The notes under the pieces are model-generated. The model did not search any database. It was given only the letters and a program-made list of their open reading frames with translations, and was not told where the DNA came from. Shown piece by piece: positions 25,865 through 35,473 of a stretch of DNA of 64,000 nucleotides. Position 1 is the stretch's first letter; the number at the start of each line of letters is the position of its first letter. The DNA comes from Maribacter huludaoensis (GTDB lineage: Bacteria > Bacteroidota > Bacteroidia > Flavobacteriales > Flavobacteriaceae). Location: positions 186,001 to 250,000 of the forward strand of contig NZ_JARKMS010000006.1 in NCBI RefSeq assembly GCF_029350945.1, in the 5' to 3' direction. The translations under genes and the position numbers were made by a program.

Positions 25865-26497
25865 TTATTTACCGAACAAGCCTCCTAAAAGACCTCCTAT
25901 ACCGCCACTACTTTTATTACCGCCCATTACCATACCGGCAACATCATCTAATATGCTACCATCACCATCAGCATCTAATAAAGAGGTAATTAAACTTTGG
26001 TTTTCCTGTGGCTGTCCACCTAGCATACTTCCTAATAACGCATTCATTCCCGTACTGTCATTTACGTTACTTTGTGCAGTTTGCTTACCTATCATTCCCA
26101 TAACTATAGGAGCGGCTATCTTTAAAATTTGAGCAACCGAACCAGAATCTATACCGGATTTTGAGCTTAGGGCACTTTCTACCTGAGGTTGTTTGTCACC
26201 AAACACATGTCCTAAAATACCGGCGCCGTCTGCCATTAAACTATCGTCAACACCACCGCCAAAAAGGCCTCCTAGATTGTCCAGAATACTACCATTGTGA
26301 TTGCTAGATAAGGCACTCATTAAACCTTGTGCACCTTCTGGTGTAGAAACATTTTTCTTCATAGCACCAAGTATTAACGGCATAGCCATACTTAGTACAT
26401 TTGCGGTTTTATCTGCTGGTTGATTTGTCTGACCTGCAACTCCACTAATTAATTGTTGCCCCATTGGGCTATTTAATAAATCTAATAATCCTGCCAT
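25865..26497 (-). CDS. DUF937-domain protein
   Basis: A 210-residue protein rich in Gly, Met, Leu and Ser. It begins MAGLLDLLNSPMGQQLISGVAG and repeats the pattern of small helices (AMPLILGAMKKNVSTPEGAQGLMSAL; APIVMGMIGKQT) typical of DUF937. Two DxDGDGS-like loops (SLLDADGDGSILDD) near residues 170-180 could bind calcium. The tail GGIGGLLGGLFGK is glycine-rich. No signal peptide is visible, so it is probably cytoplasmic. Function is unknown for the family. A terminator directly follows. Confidence 0.8.
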   Translation of the reverse strand: MAGLLDLLNSPMGQQLISGVAGQTNQPADKTANVLSMAMPLILGAMKKNVSTPEGAQGLMSALSSNHNGSILDNLGGLFGGGVDDSLMADGAGILGHVFGDKQPQVESALSSKSGIDSGSVAQILKIAAPIVMGMIGKQTAQSNVNDSTGMNALLGSMLGGQPQENQSLITSLLDADGDGSILDDVAGMVMGGNKSSGGIGGLLGGLFGK

Positions 26498-26567
26498 TGT
26501 AATGGTTTATTTTATGTTTATGTTGTAAAATACAAAAAAGCGAACACAATTTTGGTTATTTATAACC

Positions 26568-27518
26568 TTAATTTAATAATGAAATTATCTGTTCCGCTAG
26601 TTCTAGTCCTATTCTTTCTTGAGCTTCTAAGGTTGCAGCACCAATATGCGGAGAAAGAGAAATGCTTGAATGCATCAATATTTTAATTTCTGGTTTTGGT
26701 TCGGATTCGTATACATCTAAACCTGCAAAAGCTACCGTGCCGTTTTCTAAAGCATCAATAAGGGCAACTTCATCCAAAACTCCGCCTCTTGCAGCATTAA
26801 CGATGCCTACACCTTTTTTCATTTTTGCAAATTCCGATTGGCCTAAAACATAATCATCCTGTCCGGGAATATGTAGGGTTATGTAATCGGCCTGCTTAAG
26901 TAAATCTTCTTTTGTTGAATTTTTTAAATTAAAAACTACCCTTTGTCCATCAAAAAACGAAAGTTCAACGTCGGTTTGTTCTACCTCTGGGTCACAATAC
27001 ATGACGCTCATACCTGCGCCTATGGCAAGTTTTGCCGTTGCTTGACCTATATTGCCAAAACCGAAAATACCTAGGGTTTTTCCTCTTAGTTCGGTGCCTT
27101 TTGAATATGATTTCTTAAGTCCTTTAAAGTTGCTGTCTCCTTCTAAAGGCATATTTCTATTGGCGTCATATAAAAAACGGGCGCCACCAAAAAGATGACC
27201 GAACACTAGTTCTGCTACAGATTCTGATGATGCGGCAGGTGTATTGATTACATGTATGCCTTTTTCTTTTGCATAGTCAACATCAATGTTATCCATGCCA
27301 ACACCACCGCGACCAATTAGTTTAAGGGTAGGGCAGGCATCGATCAAATCTTTTCTGACCTTTGTGGCACTTCTTACTAATAAGGCATCAATCTTATTTT
27401 CATTAATATAATTTACCAACTGCTCTTGAGCAACGGTCGTTGTCAAAATTTCAAATCCTGATTTCTCAAGTACGGCAATACCGTTTTGAGAAATACCATC
27501 ATTTGCTAATATCTTCAT
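26568..27518 (-). CDS. serA: D-3-phosphoglycerate dehydrogenase, short type
   Basis: A 316-residue D-2-hydroxyacid dehydrogenase. Visible are GRGGVGMDNID (substrate loop), the NAD motif GIFGFGNIGQATA (about 150-162), NAARGGVLDE with the catalytic Arg, and SPHIGAATLEAQ with the catalytic His. It ends just after the catalytic domain and so lacks the C-terminal ACT domain that mediates serine feedback in longer SerA proteins. Its neighbour is serC, the next enzyme of the phosphorylated serine pathway, which supports the assignment. A CTCG-TTAAT-CGAG inverted repeat (27527-27539) lies 9 bp before the start. Confidence 0.88.
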   Translation of the reverse strand: MKILANDGISQNGIAVLEKSGFEILTTTVAQEQLVNYINENKIDALLVRSATKVRKDLIDACPTLKLIGRGGVGMDNIDVDYAKEKGIHVINTPAASSESVAELVFGHLFGGARFLYDANRNMPLEGDSNFKGLKKSYSKGTELRGKTLGIFGFGNIGQATAKLAIGAGMSVMYCDPEVEQTDVELSFFDGQRVVFNLKNSTKEDLLKQADYITLHIPGQDDYVLGQSEFAKMKKGVGIVNAARGGVLDEVALIDALENGTVAFAGLDVYESEPKPEIKILMHSSISLSPHIGAATLEAQERIGLELAEQIISLLN

Positions 27519-27679
27519 ATAATTTGCTCGTTAATCGAGATTTTATTTTTCTAAGGTTTTCAGTACGGTATGAGCGTACCTAAAATTTTACGCTGAGTTT
27601 TTTAAGCAATACACTCATCGCATAGTTAAGCGCATATTTCCTTATTCTAATTATGGAAAGAAATGTTCAGGATAAGTGA

Positions 27680-28744
27680 TTATCCTTTTCGCTCCATTTC
27701 ACTCATAACATCTACCAAAACACCAACACTTTCTAAAGATAGCGCATTGTACATACTGGCTCTGTAACCACCCACTGAGCGGTGACCGTTTAAACCATTT
27801 ATACCGGCTTCTTTTAGCATATTGTCAAAGGTTGTTTTTAATGCTTCGTCAGTAATGTTGAAGGTTGCATTCATTAATGAACGGTCTTCAGTATTTGCAT
27901 AGCCTTCAAAAACAGGATTTAAATCAATCTCAGAATACAACAATCTTGCTTTCTTTTCATTCACCTCTTCTATAGCAGCTATACCACCAAGATTTTTAAG
28001 CCATTCTAAGGTTAGCATTGAGGTGTATACCGCAAAAACAGAAGGTGTGTTGAACATACTATCTTTAGATATATGTACTTGATAGTCTAGCATAGATGGG
28101 ATTTTTCTAGAAACTTGACCTAGAATCTCTTCTTTTACGATAACTAGCGTTGTTCCTGCTGGTCCCATATTTTTTTGTGCACCGGCATAGATTAAATCGA
28201 ACTGAGAAAAATCCAATGTCCTGGAAAAAATATCAGAACTCATATCACATACCAAAGGACAGTCTGTCTTAGGGAATTTTTTGAATTGGGTACCGTATAT
28301 TGTATTGTTTGAAGTAATATGTAAATAATCTAAACCAGTTGGTACGGAATATCCTTTTGGAATGTACTTAAAGTTTTCGTCTTTAGACGAGCCCACTTCC
28401 ACTACTTCTCCAAACAATTTTGCTTCTTTGATAGCTTTATCGCTCCAAGTACCTGTATTTAGATATCCGGCTTTTTGTTCCAATAAGTTATATGCTACCA
28501 TTAAAAACTCAAGACTTGCTCCGCCTTGTAAAAATAGTGCTTTGTATCCTTTATCCTTTAAATCTAAAAGTTCTAATGCCAACGATCTTGCATTCTCCAT
28601 TACGGCCACAAAATCTTTACTTCTATGTGAAATCTCTACAAGTGAAAGTCCGGAACCATTGAAGTCCATAACGGATTCAGAAGCTTTTAATAATACTTCT
28701 TTTGGTAAAATACATGGTCCGGCACTAAAATTATGTTTTTTCAT
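27680..28744 (-). CDS. serC: Phosphoserine aminotransferase
   Basis: A 354-residue PLP enzyme, normal length for SerC. It begins KKHNFSAGPCILPKEVL, and has EISHRSKDF, the substrate segment LQGGASLEFLM, CDMSSDIFSR, and the PLP lysine in IYAGAQKNMGPAG (about residue 190), ending with the NGHRSVGGYRASMYNAL block. It converts 3-phosphohydroxypyruvate and glutamate to phosphoserine in the cytoplasm, after SerA. The 161-bp gap to serA holds no clear terminator, so they may be one transcription unit. Confidence 0.95.
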   Translation of the reverse strand: MKKHNFSAGPCILPKEVLLKASESVMDFNGSGLSLVEISHRSKDFVAVMENARSLALELLDLKDKGYKALFLQGGASLEFLMVAYNLLEQKAGYLNTGTWSDKAIKEAKLFGEVVEVGSSKDENFKYIPKGYSVPTGLDYLHITSNNTIYGTQFKKFPKTDCPLVCDMSSDIFSRTLDFSQFDLIYAGAQKNMGPAGTTLVIVKEEILGQVSRKIPSMLDYQVHISKDSMFNTPSVFAVYTSMLTLEWLKNLGGIAAIEEVNEKKARLLYSEIDLNPVFEGYANTEDRSLMNATFNITDEALKTTFDNMLKEAGINGLNGHRSVGGYRASMYNALSLESVGVLVDVMSEMERKG

Positions 28745-28814
28745 TTGTCTGTAAATTAAGGATGCAAATGTCAGAATTTTTTAAAGATTTTTCGATACGG
28801 AACGGTATTTAATT

Positions 28815-29879
28815 CTAAGATGTTCTCAACAAGAAATCAACTGTGTCTATACCATCGGCATAATCGTTCAAGGAAGGTTTTTGGGTGTTGCCAAATGAAA
28901 TCTCACCATCTATGAAACCAGAAGATACAATACATTGAATTTTGTCCTCATCTTTCTTTAAAGCTGTTTTTAGTTCTATAGCATTTTCATAATATTCGTA
29001 AAATAAAGATGCGATAGGGGAACCAAAACTTTCTTCCTCTTTTAAAATAAGAAAACCGTTATCTAAGATTTTAAACTCGCTCATTAAATACACCGCCTTA
29101 TTGTAGTCATAATTATTAGCGTATTTATGATGGTTAATAATATCATTGTAGGGGAACATGGCCTTGTAAAAGGTATCTATACCGTAGTTTTTTGGGATAT
29201 AGATTTTTGATACACTTCTGCAGCCTAAACCAAAATATCTAAATATATCTTCGCCCAAAGCTGTTAGTTCTTTAGAACTTTCCTTTCCGTTTAAAACAGC
29301 TATAGAGTTTCTGTTTTTACGGATAATATTTGGTTTTTTGCTAAAATAGTATTCAAAGTATCTTGCAGTATTGTTACTGCCCGTTGCTATTACTGCATCG
29401 TAATTTGTTAGCTTTTCTTTGGTAAAGGTTACTTTGTCCTTAAAAGATGGTTCAATAGCAATTAAATATTCAATTATTAACGGAATTAGCTTTTGATCGT
29501 TGCTCGATAATTTTACAAGCGCTTTGTTACCCGTAATTAACACGCACAGAAGGTCATGAAATCCAACCAAAGGAATGTTTCCTGCCATAATCAAAGCAAT
29601 AGTCTTTTCTTTATTAATTGTTAAATCATAATTGTTCAACCATGTTTCTATGTTTTGCCTGGTAAGTATATTGCCCCATTCGTTATAAGCATGAACACAA
29701 TTTTCTTCTGAAAACCAACCATTATAATGTTGCGCTTTTTCAGCCTCGGATTTAAAACGCGCTATCCATTCGTCATTTAAATGCTCAGAAATGGTGTTTG
29801 TTGTGACTAAATGGCAAAATGTTCTTAGAAAATTTCCAAGTTTAACAAAAGCTTCTATAGTAGGGTTGCTATGGGTCAT
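28815..29879 (-). CDS. LuxC-family acyl-CoA reductase
   Basis: A 354-residue protein of the aldehyde-dehydrogenase-like acyl-CoA reductase group. Motifs: MAGNIPLVGFHDLL (about 98-111), GNKALVKLSSNDQ, VIATGSNNTARYFEYYF and a nucleophile-region DIFRYFGLGCRSVSKIY with Cys. It is predicted to reduce acyl-CoA or acyl thioesters to aldehydes; the physiological substrate in flavobacteria is not known. It is divergent from a 2[4Fe-4S] ferredoxin gene and 70 bp downstream lies serC; I know this gene order as common in flavobacteria. No luciferase genes are nearby, so bioluminescence is not implied. Confidence 0.8.
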   Translation of the reverse strand: MTHSNPTIEAFVKLGNFLRTFCHLVTTNTISEHLNDEWIARFKSEAEKAQHYNGWFSEENCVHAYNEWGNILTRQNIETWLNNYDLTINKEKTIALIMAGNIPLVGFHDLLCVLITGNKALVKLSSNDQKLIPLIIEYLIAIEPSFKDKVTFTKEKLTNYDAVIATGSNNTARYFEYYFSKKPNIIRKNRNSIAVLNGKESSKELTALGEDIFRYFGLGCRSVSKIYIPKNYGIDTFYKAMFPYNDIINHHKYANNYDYNKAVYLMSEFKILDNGFLILKEEESFGSPIASLFYEYYENAIELKTALKKDEDKIQCIVSSGFIDGEISFGNTQKPSLNDYADGIDTVDFLLRTS

Positions 29880-29884
29880 TATAT

Positions 29885-29915
29885 TTGTATACTAGTTAGG
29901 TAGGAATTACCTTTG
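29885..29915 (+). promoter_or_regulatory. Promoter of the ferredoxin gene
   Basis: TTG at 29885-29887 (in TTTG) and TACCTTTG at 29908-29915 are 20 bp apart, matching the -33/-7 consensus. The predicted start near 29919 gives a leader of about 50 nt. Confidence 0.75.
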
Positions 29916-29926
29916 TGCAAAAATAA

Positions 29927-30319
<393 letters not shown>

Positions 30320-30435
30320 GGATATTATAAGTTTTAAGGGGTATTACCTTAAGATTAAGGGTTATTTTATTGCATAACAGAAATGTGGTAATGGTTTTTA
30401 CAGGCTTAAAAATCACTTAACATACTTAGTAAATG

Positions 30436-30469
30436 AAAAAAGCTACCTAAATAAATAGGTAGCTTTTTT
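30436..30469. terminator. Bidirectional rho-independent terminator
   Basis: AAAAAGCTACCTA and TAGGTAGCTTTTT form a 13-bp stem around a short A-rich loop, with A and T runs at the base. It lies between the ferredoxin gene and the convergent TonB receptor gene. Confidence 0.9.
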
Positions 30470-30488
30470 TAATAAAACTAAATCAAAA

Positions 30489-33400
30489 CTAAAATTTATA
30501 ATTCAACGATAGGTTGAACATTGTACCTAATTGGCTAAAGTGATAACCATCATAAGTCATTTGAGAATAACGTTGGTTAAAGGTTATTAAATTAGATTGG
30601 TTTTGAGTTTGTGCAGCATCGGCCAATATGGCATCACCTGCGGCATTTTGCGAAACAAAACTCCATTCAGGCAAAACATTCAGCAAATTGTTGATGTTAA
30701 GTGCAATAGTCAATTTGTCAGAAGCGCTGTAATTAACTCCTAAATCTGTGACAATTTTAGGGTCAAACTCAGTACCTAAATTAAAGTTGCCGTTTGCATC
30801 TGTACTTAAACCTTGTTGAAAAAAGCTTGTTTTACCAAATAAGGTGTTGTTCAATGAAAAACCGAATTTGTTGATATCATAATTAGCACCTAAAATCCAT
30901 TTTGTTCTTGGTCTCGATGTAAAAAATAAAGCTTCTTGCGTTTGGTTAACTACAGATTGGCCTGAATTTGCAACTAAAGCAATATCCTTTACGGGTCCGT
31001 CTAATTCATTTTGAATTGTGTAGTTACCTGATAAATTTAAATCTAAGCTACCTTCACCAATATTAATTCCTTTATAAGCTAGAACAACATCTACACCAGA
31101 GGTTTTAGTGTCTATAGCGTTAGAAAAGAAGCTAACATCACTTAAATTGTTATTTGCCAAAAGAACATCTAAAGGATTTGTTGGGTCGCCACTTCCGCCT
31201 ATTTCATTACCCAATACAATTCTATCTTTTACTTTAATGTTGTAATAATCAAAAGTATAGCTGAATTTGTTAGCAATTTTCCCTCCAAAACCAACAGTAA
31301 AGTTAGTAGAAGTCTCAGCATCTAATTGTGGTATACCCAAAAGTTTTGCTTGGGTAGAAACGTTGTTGATTAGACCACCAACTTGAATACCTTGACCCGG
31401 CACAAAACTATACTGTGCTTTTTGAGTGTAAATTTGGTGAAGGGTAGGAGCTCTAAAACCAGAGGAAATAGAACCTCTTAAAGTGAACGCATCACTAAAC
31501 TTATAACGCGAACTAAATTTGTAGATGAAAGTATTACCAAAATCAGAATAATTTTCTGTTCTTATGGTACCGCTTAGTAAAAACGCATCAGATACATCAT
31601 AATCTAAACTTAAATATCCACCAATGTTGTAGCGATTGAATTTCCCTGAGTTTTGAGGTGAAGCACCTGCAAATGAATCTGCACCACCACCATCGTAAGA
31701 TGCCAATTCACCTTCTATAATTTCAAAAGTTTCGGTTCTAAACTCGGCACCAACACCAATACTTACTTTGTCAGAAAGTAATCTTGAAATATCAATGTTA
31801 CCTACGTTATGAGAAAACCTAGTTCCTCCCGGATCAAATGACTGCTGGCTATTTTCTCTATATAATTCTGAACCTTCAGTAATTTCGCCGTCATCTACAG
31901 AGCCATTACCATTGGCATCTATAAATACAGAAGGAGAATATACAATGTTTCTATTGTGGGTATTGTTCACTTTGTACGTTTGTAAGTTGCCACCAGTAGT
32001 AAAACTTGCATCAATATTCCAATCGTTTATCACCGATTTGAAACCAATAGTTGCATTATAATCACTTAATAAACCTTCAAATGTTGGTAAGTATCCATCG
32101 TATCCACCAGCTGTATTTGGATTGTCACCGGGAAAGAAATCAGCCAGGTAAGGAAAATCATCAACTGTTCTCCAATACGGTGTTCTGTAGTTTGCAAAAC
32201 TATTTACTGCTTTATAAACATAGGCGGCGTTACCATATAAAGAGGTGTTCGCACTTAGGTCATATCCTAAATTTACAGAAAACTTTGCAGCCGCAGTTTC
32301 GGGCGAACCGTTAATGTTCCCTGCATCGGGGCGTCTAGATAGGAATTCTTGTACATCTGCAATATCAGCGCCAAAATCACCAGCTTCACCGGCTGCATCT
32401 ACCATACCTGGTCTATTTGCTTGATTAACTTTAGATAAATCTACAGTGTAGTTTACAAAACCTTTGTCATCACCAATTGTGGAACCATTATTAATTGCAA
32501 CACCGAACATTTCTCCATCACCTTCAGATGTTATTCCCGTTCTCAATGTAGCAGAGCCTTCATTTGGTGAATCTTTAAGTATAATGTTCATTACGCCCGC
32601 AATAGCATCTGATCCATATTGTGCAGAGGCACCGTCACGTAAGATTTCAACTCTTTTAATTGCATCTGTTGGTATAGCTGAAATATCTGCACCGGTTTCA
32701 CCACGGCCCGGAGATGTCTGCGTATACAATAATGCACTTAAGTTCTTACGTTTACCGTTAATCAAAATCAATGTTCTTGACGGTCCCATGTTTCTAATTT
32801 CGTAAGGATCTAATAACGATGTTGCGTCATTTACGGGAGTTTGTACCGTATTAAATGATGGTATTCTGTATTGTAGGGCCTTGTCAAAAGTTGCCTGACC
32901 TGTAGAGGTCAATTCTTTTACGCCTACTACATCTACAGGTAAAGGTGTGTCTGTATTACTTCTTGGTGCGGTACGGGAACCTACTACAATAAATTCGTCT
33001 AACTGCATACCTTCGGACAATTGCACGTTTATTGTGTTTTTTCCGGCCGTTGATATTTCTTGAGTAGCGAAACCAATATAGCTAAATACTAGTTTTGCAT
33101 TGTCAGAAATGTTAATGGTATAATTACCATCAAAATCAGAGGTTGTACCGTTCGTTGTACCTTTTTCAACAATGTTAACTCCTGCCAAAGGCATTCCTGA
33201 ATCATCTGTTACTTTACCTGAAATACTGTTTTGAACTTTTTTGTTCAAAGTTGTAGCGGAAATACCATTTGTAGCAGAATTAACTTTTAGGACTTTGGCC
33301 CTTTCTGCTTTTTTATGATAAACAACATAATATTTGTTGCCCAGATATTCAAAATCAAAACTAGTCTTGCGTTCTAGTTTATTAATAATTTTATCCAAGG

Positions 33401-33608
33401 CAGGGAATTTATATTCCTCAGGATTTAAACTGGTACTTGATACCAAAGTTGGGTTGTAAGTGAAAAAGACTTCATGTTTTTCACTGATCTCATTAAGAAA
33501 TTCGCTCAGGGTAACGTTTTCTTTGAGGTCATTAGCTGCCGTTGCGCTGGTGATGCTTGAAAAAAGCATTACCGCAAGCAGTAATCTCATAAGTTTGTTC
33601 GTTCTCAT
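30489..33608 (-). CDS. TonB-dependent receptor with STN signalling domain
   Basis: A 1039-residue outer-membrane receptor. After the signal peptide (ending ATAA) comes an STN domain (about 30-100, NVTLSEFLNEISEKHEVFFTYNP), then a carboxypeptidase-like domain (about 125-205, GKVTDDSGMPLAGVNIVEKGTT), the plug (about 215-345, with YEIRNMGPSRTLILINGKRKN and VEILRDGASAQYGSDAIAGVMNI) and a barrel ending SLNYKF. The STN domain relays substrate binding to the FecR anti-sigma factor encoded just upstream. Substrate is unknown. No SusD-like lipoprotein follows, so polysaccharide uptake is not indicated. Confidence 0.88.
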   Translation of the reverse strand: MRTNKLMRLLLAVMLFSSITSATAANDLKENVTLSEFLNEISEKHEVFFTYNPTLVSSTSLNPEEYKFPALDKIINKLERKTSFDFEYLGNKYYVVYHKKAERAKVLKVNSATNGISATTLNKKVQNSISGKVTDDSGMPLAGVNIVEKGTTNGTTSDFDGNYTINISDNAKLVFSYIGFATQEISTAGKNTINVQLSEGMQLDEFIVVGSRTAPRSNTDTPLPVDVVGVKELTSTGQATFDKALQYRIPSFNTVQTPVNDATSLLDPYEIRNMGPSRTLILINGKRKNLSALLYTQTSPGRGETGADISAIPTDAIKRVEILRDGASAQYGSDAIAGVMNIILKDSPNEGSATLRTGITSEGDGEMFGVAINNGSTIGDDKGFVNYTVDLSKVNQANRPGMVDAAGEAGDFGADIADVQEFLSRRPDAGNINGSPETAAAKFSVNLGYDLSANTSLYGNAAYVYKAVNSFANYRTPYWRTVDDFPYLADFFPGDNPNTAGGYDGYLPTFEGLLSDYNATIGFKSVINDWNIDASFTTGGNLQTYKVNNTHNRNIVYSPSVFIDANGNGSVDDGEITEGSELYRENSQQSFDPGGTRFSHNVGNIDISRLLSDKVSIGVGAEFRTETFEIIEGELASYDGGGADSFAGASPQNSGKFNRYNIGGYLSLDYDVSDAFLLSGTIRTENYSDFGNTFIYKFSSRYKFSDAFTLRGSISSGFRAPTLHQIYTQKAQYSFVPGQGIQVGGLINNVSTQAKLLGIPQLDAETSTNFTVGFGGKIANKFSYTFDYYNIKVKDRIVLGNEIGGSGDPTNPLDVLLANNNLSDVSFFSNAIDTKTSGVDVVLAYKGINIGEGSLDLNLSGNYTIQNELDGPVKDIALVANSGQSVVNQTQEALFFTSRPRTKWILGANYDINKFGFSLNNTLFGKTSFFQQGLSTDANGNFNLGTEFDPKIVTDLGVNYSASDKLTIALNINNLLNVLPEWSFVSQNAAGDAILADAAQTQNQSNLITFNQRYSQMTYDGYHFSQLGTMFNLSLNYKF

Positions 33609-33622
33609 AAATAAAAGTTTAG

Positions 33623-34636
33623 TTAATTAATAGGGTTTTCTTGTACGCGTAAAATATTATCATTGTTTATAATTCTGGTTCCTGTAGCTTTCTCTATAGC
33701 TGCTATACATATTTGTAAGTTTTGATTTGGTATTCCCCCGGAAATGGGTAATTCTTTTAAGTAATCCAATTCATAACTTACTTCAACTCCGTATGTGGTC
33801 TCTAGGTTGTACATTACTTCTTTAAGTGGAATTTCATTAAAAGTGTATGTTCCACCTCGCCATAATGCATAGGGAGTTTCAATGTCCACTTTTTTATGTG
33901 TTAATTTTTTGCTCTCATTAGAGAAAGAAACTATTTCTCCAGGAATCATTTTAGTAACATCTCCATTGGCAAGTTCTAAGTGAATAGAGCCTTCGTCAAG
34001 AACCACGTTTGTTTTTTGTTTTCTTGTATTTACATGAAATTGTGTACCAAGAACTTCAACTTTAAGGTCTTCTGTAATTACCCAAAATTTAGCTTTGGTA
34101 CTAGGTATAGGTTTTACTTTAAAATAAGCTTCACCTATTAAATTTATAAGTCTAGGGTTTTCATTGTCGTACCATATTTTACTATTACCGTTAAGAACTA
34201 CAGATGTTCCGTCAGGTAATTTTAGGTCAATAATCTCACCAAAATTGGTCTTATGTATAGTTGTTGTATTATTATTTAAATAAGTGTAGGTGGTAAAACC
34301 TATTAAAACGAGTAATACAGCAGCTGCCGCTGTAATTATAGAATTGTTTAAGGTGCGTGTTTTCTTAAAATTAGATTTTTTAGAAACGTTTAATCCTACC
34401 TTGGGTAAAACATTGGCAAGTGCTTCATTAACCTTTTGGTTGCTTGGGTATTCTTGGTTGAAACTTATACCTATAATTATAGATTTTGCATTTTCTACGG
34501 TTTCTAAATGCTCGGTATTGTTCTGGATCCAATTATTCCAATATGCTATATCATTTTTATTAGTGTCTTTGGCCCAGTTTTCAAATGAAGCATCGGATAA
34601 GAAATAGTGAAGATCGTATTTGTTCTTTTCGTTCAT
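33623..34636 (-). CDS. FecR-family anti-sigma regulator
   Basis: A 337-residue protein with a cytoplasmic N-terminal part (about 1-95), one membrane span (about 97-117, IITAAAAVLLVLIGFTTYT) and a periplasmic FecR domain with the LKLPDGTSVVLNGNSKIWYD and VTEDLKVEVLGTQFHVNTR patterns. The C-terminal LQICIAAIEKATG segment resembles an STN-like region. It would hold the ECF sigma factor inactive until the TonB receptor binds ligand. It lies between the sigma and receptor genes, 14 bp before the receptor start. Confidence 0.88.
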   Translation of the reverse strand: MNEKNKYDLHYFLSDASFENWAKDTNKNDIAYWNNWIQNNTEHLETVENAKSIIIGISFNQEYPSNQKVNEALANVLPKVGLNVSKKSNFKKTRTLNNSIITAAAAVLLVLIGFTTYTYLNNNTTTIHKTNFGEIIDLKLPDGTSVVLNGNSKIWYDNENPRLINLIGEAYFKVKPIPSTKAKFWVITEDLKVEVLGTQFHVNTRKQKTNVVLDEGSIHLELANGDVTKMIPGEIVSFSNESKKLTHKKVDIETPYALWRGGTYTFNEIPLKEVMYNLETTYGVEVSYELDYLKELPISGGIPNQNLQICIAAIEKATGTRIINNDNILRVQENPIN

Positions 34637-34693
34637 GTAGTAAGGTGTTCCATTAATAAGAGATGGATCTCTTAAAAATATACCCTACTATTT

Positions 34694-35272
34694 TCAACTT
34701 TTTTTTAAAATATTTTTAATTTGTTGATTTTCAGATGATTTTCTAAGTTTTGTTAAGGCTTTTTGTAATACGTTCAAAACACTTTGGTAGTTCATATCCA
34801 TTACTTCTGCAATGTCCGAACTTTTCATTTCGCTGTAATATTTTAAGTATAATACTTCTTTTTCTCTTGGTGATAATTTGTTAATGAGGTTGGCTAGGGT
34901 AGAAGTACAAAGAAATTGCATTTCTTGGTGTATGGAAATTTCTTCTGCGGAAAATGTAAAATTCGCTTTAAATAATTGTGCTTCTGAGATGGGAACGTTG
35001 TTTTGTTTTTTTTGTAATTGTTTTATTAACCTTCTTTTAAAAGATACAAATAAGTACGCTTTTAAATTATTGATGGAATTTTGCTTATCTCGATCTTCAA
35101 ATAATTGAATAAAGAAATTTTGTAGACAATCCTCTGTCAATTCTTGATCATTGCTCAGTTTTAAACCATAAACGTGTAATTGTGGATAGTACTTTTTAAA
35201 AAGTAGACTAAAACCATTGGCTTCGCCCTTTTTAAAAAAATACCATATCGTTTCATCAGAATGAAGTTCCAT
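34694..35272 (-). CDS. ECF-type RNA polymerase sigma factor (FecI-like)
   Basis: A 192-residue sigma factor with region 2 (about 15-85, SLLFKKYYPQLHVYG and DCLQNFFIQLFEDRD) and region 4 (about 120-175, NKLSPREKEVLYLKYYSEMKSSDIAEVMDMNYQSVLNVLQKAL). It directs transcription of a surface-receptor regulon. FecR and an STN-type TonB receptor follow on the same strand, so this is a complete cell-surface signalling unit of the FecI-FecR-FecA type. The 201 bp upstream contain only an imperfect -7 box (TTACTTTG). Confidence 0.88.
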   Translation of the reverse strand: MELHSDETIWYFFKKGEANGFSLLFKKYYPQLHVYGLKLSNDQELTEDCLQNFFIQLFEDRDKQNSINNLKAYLFVSFKRRLIKQLQKKQNNVPISEAQLFKANFTFSAEEISIHQEMQFLCTSTLANLINKLSPREKEVLYLKYYSEMKSSDIAEVMDMNYQSVLNVLQKALTKLRKSSENQQIKNILKKS

Positions 35273-35443
35273 AAATTCTTACATGTTCTGGTACCAAAGT
35301 AAGAATAATTTCTTAAAATGTGTTAAAAGTATTTATTTTAACTATCCTTTGACCAATTATTTTGGTTATTGCTTAAATAATTATTAGGAAGATCGTTATA
35401 AATGTTAGGTTAAATTTTGAATGCATAATCTTCTGGTAAAAAC

Positions 35444-35451
35444 TATATTTG
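35444..35451 (+). promoter_or_regulatory. -7 element of ychF
   Basis: TATATTTG is an exact TAnnTTTG match, 22 bp before the ychF start codon. A TTG at 35417-35419 is 24 bp upstream, slightly beyond the usual spacing. Confidence 0.55.
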
Positions 35452-35473
35452 CACCCTTGAAATATTTTAAATT

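Noticed and set aside
28815-29879. Possible lux operon from the LuxC-type gene
   Set aside because: No luxA, luxB, luxD or luxE is present, and the neighbours are serC and a ferredoxin.
30489-33608. SusC-type polysaccharide utilisation locus
   Set aside because: The receptor has an STN domain and FecR/sigma partners, but no SusD lipoprotein, glycoside hydrolase or sulfatase is adjacent.
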